DNA of 25,075 nucleotides. It comes from Chloromonas sp. AAM2. Lineage: Eukaryota; Chlorophyta; Chlorophyceae; Chlamydomonadales; Chlamydomonadaceae. The notes under the pieces are model-generated. The model saw only the letters and a program-made list of their open reading frames with translations, did not search any database and was not told the DNA's origin. Each line of letters begins with the position of its first letter. Within the stretch, counting starts at the first letter, position 1. The DNA lies in NCBI GenBank assembly GCA_004335635.1, contig QAXH01005504.1, positions 1 through 25,075 on the forward strand. The letters run 5' to 3'. Position numbers and translations under genes: made by a program. Below, piece by piece: positions 1 through 8,400 of the stretch.

Positions 1-460
1 ACAGGCGCCGTGCTGCCTGGGTTAGCTGTGGGTAGTCAGCAGCAGCGTAGTCCCACCAGCTGAACTTCTTGCTGTCAGACAGTGGGGTGCCAGGTTAGAC
101 ATGGAGTCGTTGAGGGCAGACAGCTGCATGTCTGCCCACTCGACCACCAGCTGGGCAGGATCATCGCACAGAGCGATACTTGCCCTGACCACCAGCAGAT
201 TGCATGACCTGCTCAACCTGCTGCTCCTCATCGTCATGAGTGTCATTAGCGTCATGAAAGCCATCATCATTGCAATGCTCGGCCATTGCACTGTAAGCAT
301 ACTCGCGGGACATCGTGAAATGAGCGCTATCATCCAAATCCAAGCAATTGGTGGTTCGACTCAGCCACGTGACAGCCGTTTTTTTACACTTTTTTGCGCC
401 GCAGCTTGCGATATACGTATTTTCACCGTATTTTGACACCCAAAATCGTATATGGGTCAT
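1..460 (-). pseudogene. hAT-type transposase C-terminal remnant, frame-broken, cut by the window edge
   Basis: Read on the minus strand, three coding-like blocks lie end to end in three different frames. The first (about 460-185) gives an acidic stretch containing LDLDDSAHFTMSREYAYSAM. The second (about 165-85) gives DDPAQLVVEWADMQLSALND. The third (about 70-1) gives KKFSWWDYAAADYPQL followed by TQAARRL. The last block fits the hAT-family C-terminal dimerisation region, whose signature is a WW (or YW) followed by a spaced YPxL and an alanine-rich helix. Changing frame twice within about 450 bases, with no believable intron between, points to a decayed copy. The rest of the element lies left of base 1. 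The family assignment rests on one short motif, and no terminal inverted repeat is visible here. Confidence 0.55.
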
Positions 461-556
461 TCGTATATATACGCCCTGTTTTGAGACCCAATATACGAAA
501 TACGTATAATATACGTATATATACGGGGCGTATAATATACGCCATATACGGCAGGC
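405..556. repeat. AT-rich inverted-repeat block built from tatacg motifs
   Basis: The block is built from many copies of tatacg and its complement cgtata, including two perfect palindromes cgtatatatacg (471-482 and 513-524) and gggcgtataatatacgcc (527-544). Longer imperfect arms also pair, for example ttcgtata with tatacgaa. It can fold into several alternative hairpins and looks like a miniature inverted-repeat element or the subterminal part of a DNA transposon. A shorter relative lies at 2626-2664. It borders the hAT remnant, but a connection is not proven. Confidence 0.55.
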
Positions 557-599
557 ACAACCCTACACATATGCCTGCATGGTGGGAGGGTTGAGAAGA

Positions 600-1645
600 A
601 ACGGAGATGAATGGTCCAAAGTCAAACATCGGCAGGGGACAGAATGCACGACCGTGTGCAAAGGACATAAGCTGCGCAGCATGATTTACTCGGCAAACTG
701 CGCTATTGATCAGGGCTACATGCGCTTGCACTGCATGCACAAAAGTTGCAAACAAGGAAGTGAATGGCTCACCAGGGCGAATCATGCTGGCAAGTAAAAT
801 CGCCAGCAAAGCAGACGTCCATATTGAGGCAAGCCTGCAAAGCATAGTGCGCCAGCAAAGTCACTGTGCATGCGGCCTTGCTTGCACCGGAAGGCAAAAC
901 GGCAACGAACAGGTGCAACTGGCGTATCGGCTGGCACATTGGCTCGCTGGATGAGCAAGCTTCTAGCTGACAGTTGCAATTGCGATGCTGAGTCGCTGCG
1001 TGACTTGGGACTGCCCTCACCTCATCATGACGCCAATCGAAGTAGAGCTTGGACAAGGTTGGCGCAGCCAATGGAGGGAAAAGCGATGAAGAGAGACTCC
1101 GCGCTATGTGATACTGCAACTCTCAGTTCCGAATGGCTGCCATGATCCAAATGGCGCACGTTTCTTTTTTAAACCTGTGAGGCCGAGCTGTTGGTCCGGC
1201 GCGTGATAACGATGCGATAGGCGGTGTCGCTGAGGTTTGCTTAACGAGACTGCATACTCGGTTCATGGAATGCTGTAGACTTCGACTCCGCGGTTCAACC
1301 GACTTAACGATGAATACACTAGGGATGGTGAAAAAAACGGCAATGTGAAAAAAAATAGTAAGGGGGGCAACAACCCCTATTCGCACCAGATTTGTTGAGC
1401 TGACACAGACCTTCTTCAGGGCCTGTTTGCACAGCGGTAGCATTACACATGGCACATCGACACATGTATACCAGCATGTGCATCAGTCCAATCTACGTAT
1501 GTGCATGTGAATCTTGCCCATGCAGGCTGGGCATTCCAAAATCCTATGACTACAAGGACTCTGGTGGCTTGGGCTGGCCTGTGCGCTTGTTGCCTGTGCG
1601 CTCGCAGCTGCTGGGCAGTCAGCCCAGTGGGACCAGCCTAGCAGG
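600..1645. other. No recognisable gene
   Basis: Several open frames of 65-116 codons occur on both strands, but none shows a recognisable domain, a coding-like composition or a convincing exon boundary. The motif cgccagcaaag occurs twice (801 and 850). I see nothing else definable. Confidence 0.5.
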
Positions 1646-2086
1646 ATGGACATTTTTGCTCTGACACTCGGTTGTGTGGCAGGGGTGCTTTTGACACCTT
1701 GCTCCGTGGGATTCAGCATGTTGATTCGGCATGCCCACGGTGCTGATGACAAGCACCGCGCCCATTCGTGCCACCTCCTGGTAGGGTTGCTCCTGGTGGC
1801 CTGGGGAATGATCTGCGTGATAATCGCAGCAAGGCAACGTGACAAGGGTTGGATGGGCCAGTTTGGGTGGGCAGCACCCTATGTCGCGTTGAGCGCCTGG
1901 TTGTACTTCACAATTCCGTTTGTGTTTAAGGACATTGGACGAGATTGGGAGGATAAACTCAAGTTCGACCCGCTCTCTTTTGCAGCTGACGTGACAATTT
2001 GTGTGACTGGCTGGAATGCAGCTTGCATGAAGCTGCATCGTGCAGATTGGTGTGTGAACCCACCACCGGTGTCGCCTCCTGCATGA
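1646..2086 (+). CDS. Unrecognised small membrane protein, 146 aa, single exon
   Basis: An uninterrupted frame with ATG at 1646 and TGA at 2084-2086. I do not recognise the family. The protein has three likely membrane helices: residues 4-27 (FALTLGCVAGVLLTPCSVGF), 44-62 (LLVGLLLVAWGMICVIIAA) and 75-94 (ending in YFTIPFVF). Charged segments (HGADDKHR, ARQRDKG, KDIGRDWEDKLKFD) separate them, and a tail of about 50 residues contains three cysteines and tryptophans. Coding-like composition and the regular hydrophobic/charged alternation favour a real gene. The bases before the ATG (ctagcagg) also look like a splice acceptor, so this could be the last exon of a longer gene. No partner gene is evident. 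Confidence 0.5.
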   Translation: MDIFALTLGCVAGVLLTPCSVGFSMLIRHAHGADDKHRAHSCHLLVGLLLVAWGMICVIIAARQRDKGWMGQFGWAAPYVALSAWLYFTIPFVFKDIGRDWEDKLKFDPLSFAADVTICVTGWNAACMKLHRADWCVNPPPVSPPA

Positions 2087-2251
2087 CCAAGGGCCCTTTA
2101 CTTGTTGTCCATTCGCTTGTCACTGCTGCACGTACAGTGCCTCAGGCAGCAGGCCTGCGCACGTGCTACTAGTGATGTGATGATGAGTGCCTGGGTTATA
2201 TATTACAATTAGCTAGTGATGTCACATACACACAGCTCCGTGACGACATGA

Positions 2252-2300
2252 GCTCATGTCATCATCATTATCATTACATAGCTTCTCATGGTTCAACCCA
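2252..2300 (+). repeat. Dispersed repeat copy, partner at 14353-14400
   Basis: The run from atcattatcattacat to tcaacccacgg resembles 14353-14400, where atcattacatggcttatcattacat leads to gttgaacccacgg. Both share the cattacat core, a catggtt step and the ending aacccacgg. An inverted agctccgtg / cacggagct pair (about 2236 and 2299) brackets this copy. Confidence 0.45.
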
Positions 2301-2625
2301 CGGAGCTCATGTGATGGCCAGCTATCTGCCTATGTTGCTTGATATCTAGCTTCTCTTGGTGCCATTGCCTTCTAGGGACCTTAGTGACCTTGCTTGGGCT
2401 TTTGGTGGTGTTTGGACCCCGTGCAGCCCTCCTGGGCACCCGTTTCTTGAGTCTGTCTGTTTTGCAGATGAGCCAGTGGTGATTCAATGCTTGCTACGTG
2501 GCCTCCGATGCTGCTACAATGCTGTAAACTGGTAGAGAGGCCTATCTACCCATGCTGAACGCGGCAATTTTAAGTATGGTCAAACACGGCCTCCGCTACC
2601 CCTCACTGACAAAATCTGGATTTAC

Positions 2626-2664
2626 ACACGCCGTATATTTGAATCAAAAATATACGCCTGTTGC
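2626..2664. repeat. Short inverted repeat related to the 405-556 block
   Basis: The arms gccgtatattt and aaaatatacgcc pair around gaatca. The flank tatacgcctgtt matches tatacgccctgtt in the 405-556 block, so the two are probably members of one small family. Confidence 0.5.
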
Positions 2665-2821
2665 ACATCCCTAGTGATGTGTGCCATGCCCGGCATGGCA
2701 GTGTAATTATAATAATGGTTCCCACAAGCTTCAAGTCACTGTGTTCGTCTGTAACCCAGCGAGATCTGATGGTTTTTGTCTGCAGGGCTTGCTTGCTTGT
2801 CATGTTCAGATAACAGCAGGG

Positions 2822-2852
2822 AGCCTACATGCACCCTAGTGCGAGCAAGTTG
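2822..2852 (+). repeat. Dispersed repeat fragment, relatives at 14116-14177 and 15505-15565
   Basis: Shares the order gcc-acatgcac-tagtgcgagcaag with the two longer copies inside introns of the NTPase gene. Only about 30 bases are recognisable here. Confidence 0.35.
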
Positions 2853-3031
2853 GGCAGGTACATACTAGTGCTTTACTTGCTTTTTACAGTCTTGCAAGCA
2901 ATGGCATACTAACAGTTTGTTTGCACGCAATGCATGTACCTGTTCACGCCAGGCAAGCTGCATCGAATTGTAACGATGACGATTGCGCTGGTACGGTGTA
3001 GCTCACGTGTGCGTTCCTGCTATGCGGCATT

Positions 3032-3226
3032 ATGCCGACGGGACTCATGATGTTCAAGTCGTCACGCGCAACTCCTGTGCTTGCTCCAGCACAGCGTGCA
3101 ATCCTTAATCACTCCAATCTGCCTGATGACAGTCTTCTGCGTGGCAGCAGGGTCCATGCCTACCATTGGTTTCGCAGCATGGATGACCTGAATGATTGGA
3201 TCTTTTCACAGTCTTATCTGACCTAA
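3032..3226 (+). CDS. Possible short ORF or terminal exon, unrecognised
   Basis: A 64-codon frame whose second half (PDDSLLRGSRVHAYHWFRSM, then DDLNDWIFSQSYLT and stop) has a plausible protein composition. No domain is recognised and no upstream exon could be linked. It may equally be chance. Confidence 0.2.
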   Translation: MPTGLMMFKSSRATPVLAPAQRAILNHSNLPDDSLLRGSRVHAYHWFRSMDDLNDWIFSQSYLT

Positions 3227-3350
3227 ACCAGCTCAGTATTCGTTGGTTTGACAACGACCACGATCAAACTTTAGATTCGTCTCATCACCTGCCAGCCTCT
3301 CTTCTCCTTCAAGGACTACAAGACGTCATGTAAGGCAACGGCAACGCCCA

Positions 3351-3400
3351 AGAGTATTAGATTGATATGAAGTATAATCATATGATAATCTAATAACAGT
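3351..3400. repeat. AT-rich hairpin, MITE-like
   Basis: The arm gtattagattgatatga pairs with tcatatgataatctaataac around a short loop, giving roughly 16 pairs with a few bulges. It lies beyond the last recognisable exon of the Fic pseudogene. It could be a tiny mobile-element derivative; no target-site duplication was identified. Confidence 0.4.
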
Positions 3401-3525
3401 TAAGCCCCGCATCGCGGCAGGGCCGCTGCCGAGAAGCCTCAGCCTTGCCCCCTGGGGGAGCCAAATATGGAAGGGGAATCGATCAGCACAACAATCGTTA
3501 CGTCCAGTGGCTTTGGTTGCCTTAC

Positions 3526-4250
3526 CTGTTGGTACTGCTGCTGCACCTTGCTGTGGCCGTTGTGCAGGTTCAGAAAGAAGGGCTCCCCTGCTGCCATGCA
3601 TGCAAAGGCTGCCATCAACCTGCCCAACCTCCCATTGCCGTTTTCAAACGAGTGCAATGCCACCACGCTGTAGAGCAAGTAGGCAGCCAGCTTATGGCTG
3701 GGGACGCCCGCTTGCGATTTTGGTTGAAGATGCTGAAGATTTGCTCCAGCTGCTGACTTATGACCTCAGCCTTTGGGTACACTAAGCCAGTGCCGGAGTG
3801 GGCAGCGGTGGTCCGGAGCATTCCGCACGGATGCAGCCTGCCACACGCCCCAAACGCGCGCCACATCATGATCTTGTGAGCTCTCAACACCATAGCTGTC
3901 GTAAGCGGTGTGTTAGTTGGCGTACAACACAGGTGTGCTGCAGCTTTCACGTACTGAGCTAGCTGCTCTCGCGTCTGGCTCTCCCTTCGACTGGCCAGCA
4001 CTCCCGCGGGTTCTCTTTGATAAGCTGTTTTATCTTTCCGGGCGAAAGGTCCTCTGCCAGCATGTAGAGAGCGTAGGGCGTTTCAAAGTCAGCTGGCAGG
4101 GTATCCTCCAGCTTGTTCGCAAACACGGCGGAAACGACCATGGTGCGCTTGGCAAACTCCCTCAGGCGGTCATCACCAGATAATGCTTGGCGAGCTTATC
4201 TGCTTGGCGAGCTCGATACCAGCTAACAAGCTGCTCTCAGTCTCATCGAC
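3526..4250 (-). pseudogene. Fic-domain protein (AMPylase family), frame-broken, probable pseudogene
   Basis: Fic proteins usually transfer AMP from ATP to target hydroxyls using a conserved HxFx(D/E)GNGR motif. Here that motif is HSFENGNGRLGR (about 3650-3615), keeping the histidine, acidic residue, asparagine and arginine. It is preceded by SHKLAAYLLYSVVAL and followed by a splice donor CAACAG|GTAAGG at 3526/3525. Upstream blocks also fit the family: RLREFAKRTMVVSAVFANKL and LEDTLPADFE (4165-4085), REQLAQYVKAAAHL and TTAMVLRAHKIMM (3980-3860), and GLVYPKAEVISQQLEQIF (3785-3735). However, the blocks occupy different frames. The breaks lie near 4176, near 3965-3990, and at a run of four G (3700-3703), where one missing base would explain the shift. 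A further block (SLLAGIELAKQISS, about 4235-4190) precedes the first break. A possible earlier exon (QADVARRSVAVKNVFP) lies at 4453-4501. All other genes here stay in phase, so decay is more likely than poor sequence, but assembly errors are not excluded. Confidence 0.7.
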
Positions 4251-4501
4251 GTCCCACCAAGGTAGAGCGCTCGATGGCCGCAGCAACAACACTTGGGTTA
4301 CAGCGTGCGTTTACATGGTCGGTCGATGGTGCAGGCATAGGCCAACCCACCAGTCAGGTTACTTGCGCTTCATGGGTTTGCTTCTTGCATGGAGCAAAAC
4401 TTTGCCAGTGAGGGTTTTGCGCTTGCACGAGCATGATGGCCGCCTCACTCACATGGAAACACGTTTTTCACGGCCACGCTGCGCCTGGCCACGTCCGCTT
4501 G

Positions 4502-5469
4502 CTGGACTTGGTTGGGGTCAAGAAGGAGCACGAAATGACAGTTAGTAATAACAATTGTGGTCGGATGGTAACACTGGGGCACCTCATGCTGCATATAGGC
4601 TTATTGGTTGCAAGCCAACAAGGCAGCTTTTTAGCTAGTGACAAACATAAGCGCACATTGTGGCTACATAATACATTTACATGCTGATTCGGCGAAATTT
4701 GGTTGCTGTTGTTGTTTCGCTTGATTGCTTAAATGTAAAGATGCTTAACTGCTTGGAACTTGCTGGTTATGATTGTTGTGGGCAATGGTCGATTGTTGGT
4801 CATGTATACAGGTTGTGCATCCTCTGTCACTTACACGCCAGCAAGTGTTCACCCATGATGCTGACGTCCGTGCATAGATGGAATTAAGCATAAGGCCACG
4901 TGGAGACCTTGGCAGACCGGCGAACCTGCTGTGTCAGGATCTTCAGGGTTGGGCTGGGCTTAAAATGGCGTTGGGACACTACCATGCTATCTTCATGTTT
5001 GACTGTCATTGAGCAGGCCCTTTCCAGAGAAACAGAACAGCGCCAACCTTGGATGGTTGCTGAGCTATGAGTGAATCGTGCTCGTGTGACCGTGTGTACG
5101 CATGCCCCTATCTTAGGGAGACATCAGCCGAACGGAGTCAGTCTCAGCGCTCACTGGGCGTTGAATGCATTGTTGACTGGGTGTATATCATCGCTGCCTG
5201 GACAGTCAGTGCGCCCAAGTCAAACACTTTTTTTTACCTGCCATTTTTTACCTGCCATTATCATCCTCATCCAGAAAGAAATCACACCAGGTGAGTAGTA
5301 CCTTACCATCGTGTCGTACAGCTGCAGCTCCAAACAGAGGACAGAAAACCACCAAAACACTCACTTTTGTCACACTGTATTTTTCAAACACTGGCAGGCT
5401 TGGATTTGCGCAGACCCGCACCGCGTCTGCAGCGGCTCACGCAGAGACTCTTGCTCGCTGTGGCTCAAC
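4502..5469. other. Non-coding; would contain the SET gene's promoter and 5' leader
   Basis: I see no supported gene. Short open frames on the plus strand have no recognisable content. The part next to 5470 should hold the promoter and leader of the SET gene, but no TATA-like or other element could be assigned with confidence. Confidence 0.4.
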
Positions 5470-8400
5470 ATGAGACGTGAGTGGATGACAGCCGGTTTCG
5501 CGCTGGCGTTGCTGATCGCTGCAGCTTCCTTTGACGGATGCAGTGCCGACAAGTACATGGATCTAGAGCAATGGGTCATTGACAATGGGGGATGGGTGAG
5601 TGGTCCAGGAGACTTGCAGCCTATAAAATCGTCCGGTGAAAACGCTGACTTGCATGGAGCAGGTCCTTGGCTGGAAGGAACCTCTTCTACATAGCACAGG
5701 CGATGCACTGACATGCCATGTGCTGCCGTCGTCGATGTCGCGAATGTCGCGATCACTTGCATTGCGTGACCCAGCATGGGTAATGGGCATGGGCGCATTT
5801 GCATTTGCATTTGGGCACGGGTTCCTTTCCCTCTGCCTTTGAGTCGCTGCTCGGCCCCATGCCATATCACTTGTTCTCACAGAGTGCATGTGTATAATTG
5901 CGCAAGCAGAGCTTTGTAAGACCCAGCGATCAAAGGGAGAACATGACATGGACACACTGGCACACGTTGGCTGCAAACCATCCATGCCTGACGCGATAAG
6001 ACCTCTGCCGGTGCGCATGCACCTGTTTGCAGATGAACACGACCATCTCTACCAGGAAGGACAGTGGCATCAGGGGTTTGTTCATGAAGGTGGATGCGCC
6101 AACAGGCGCGCATGTGGCATCCATTCCCTCCGCATGCATGATCAACGCGGGATCCTTGGACAGCAGCATTGTGGTAGGTCGGTTTCCGTTGCGTGGGGCT
6201 TTCAGCATGGTTGGATGCAGGAGGACGGAAGAGAGTGGCAAGTACTCGTGGCACCATCAAAGGCATACAGCACTGTGACGGTTTGCAAACCTTGAATTTG
6301 CCCGGACCATCAGCATAGGAGCCTTGAGCTGTTGTGTGTAGACCGAAGGGCCTCACTGATCAAATCTTGCCTGTGAGCGACTCTCTGACAGCCAGGCACC
6401 TCGGTCCGCCTGTCAAAACTACAGCAACGTTGTCATTGCAGCGTTGAGGTCGTCATTGTCCGCTTGTCACAAGTGCTGCAACTTTCCCATGTTAAAAACA
6501 CAAAAGTGCAACAAGCGTTGGGCGGTTTCTTGGTTGGTTGCAGACGGGTACTCTGCTGGTGTTGCGGGAGCTGTTGGACCCCTACACAAGATTCAAGCCG
6601 TATGTGGAGGTATGAACAGTTTGTCGGTTGCGAGTTAATTGATTGGCAATTACAGTTTAAGATGTGATTTGGTTGTGGTTTATAACATGGGTGGTGCACG
6701 AAGGGCAAAGCAAGGAAGGGGGTTGGTCACGGCTCGCACTCAGTCTTGCCTTATACATTCAGCATCCTATTATTTCTGTTTCTGGGGAGCGCCTTAGAAT
6801 TTACCCTGAGCGTTATGAGTTATAAAAACATTGATGATGATGATCCTTACCGTGAATGATGAGCCATGACCTCGCCCTTGCGCTTACTTACAGATGCACG
6901 TAATGCATACACCTATGATGAGCCTCTTACCATTGCAGCTGCCCCTGCCTCGTTGCTCAGGTGTGGCCCAGGCGTGACGAGGTGCTGAACGTGTGCAACT
7001 TCCCCCAAAAGTACATGTACATGCTGCCACTGCACTGTGAGTGAGGGGATGGGAGAAAAGGGGGAAATACCGTACGACCGCAGTTTTCTTTACGGACGCG
7101 AATGTGATTTTGGTCCGGAAAAATAACTGCATGCCCGTCGACAAAACACAAAAGAAGTGCGGTCGCAGTTCAATTACAAAAAAAACCCGACAAAAAAAAC
7201 TTTCACTTTTGCGCGCCATTTGCGCTCTGTTTGAGGCAGCCGTCATTGTAAACGCAACAAAATGCAAGCTGCCAAGCCTCTCGTCCCCAGCCGGCCTCCG
7301 GGAGGCCAGAAGAGTATTTCTGATTTCTGGCAGCCCAAGGAAGGCTCATGGGTTGTCAAGGAGAATCTGCCTGCAGCTGCTCCGGCCACAACACCTGTCC
7401 TTCCACGTGCCAAGCCAGTGACCATCGATCTGCTAGATACCGACTCCGATGACTCTGACGACAATCTTGTGAATCCCGAGGAGGCTGTGGACAAGAGGGG
7501 GCGTACGTTCTACTATTTGGATTGTGCGTTCAGTCAAGTTTATGTTGCATGGTGGCCTTGGTTACCTGTTCTCTGTTGTTCTCTGTGCAAAACGTGTAAG
7601 CTGATTTTGGCAAGGATTCTGGTCTGAAATCGGTAAAAGTTCGCTTGAAATTGCGGTCGATTCAAACTGCGTTCATCTAAAAAATAAATGGTGTTTTTCC
7701 GGATCCGTAAAACTTAGCATCCGTAAAGAAAACTGCGGTCCTACGGTATACACGGGGAAAAAGAGTGGAGGCAGTCACGGCAGATTGGTTTTGGTTTCCA
7801 CAGGGAAAGGGGGGTGGGTGGGGTGGGGTTGTCGGACCGCTGTTTTGTTTGATGTTACGTGTGAGGAGAGGTGGGGGAATGGCCAGCAGATACAAGCAGA
7901 CGCACTGTTGTTCAACAGATAAGAAATGCAGAGAACCATTTTCACATGTTACATCCGTCACATCTGGTATCGCAGCTTTTGGTCAGCAGCCTTCGTGTTT
8001 GACACATGTTCTGTATGTATGTGTGTATTTGTGGCACGCTACACCAACTGCTGCTTTGGCCTGACTATCAACCCTACAGGTCGTGTGATGATACACCCTG
8101 ACCATCATGTGAAGATCGTGTGATGACTTGTGGTGTCTTCAAACGTAACCAAGATTGTAAACTTCAATAGACCCAACGTACCCTGTTGTGAACCATACCC
8201 GTGCTTGCAGGGCAGCACTCCGTCAACCTGACCCAGGACTACCTGGCCGCGTCCCTGCTGGGGGAGACCAACCATGACCTGGAGTACACAGTCAAGGAAA
8301 TGGTCGGAAACGCTAAAGTAACGGTTGATGACATGCAGTACGCATGTGCACTGGTGAGTGCATGCATGGATGTGCATGTGGAGGTGTGCGTGCATGCACA

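Larger units (their letters stand above)
2087..3031. other. Intergenic, with fragments of dispersed repeats
   Basis: No gene is supported. The stretch holds three short sequences that recur elsewhere in the window, listed separately (2252-2300, 2626-2664, 2822-2852). It looks like an area where old mobile elements have accumulated. Confidence 0.45.

Noticed and set aside
423..845. 140-codon minus-strand open frame
   Set aside because: Most of it reads through the tatacg palindrome block and has low-complexity, non-protein-like content.
5311..5469. Upstream in-frame extension of the SET gene start
   Set aside because: The frame is open to an ATG at 5311, but the added residues are rich in Cys/Ser/His with no conserved pattern, while the ATG at 5470 directly precedes a clean signal peptide in good context (aacATGa).
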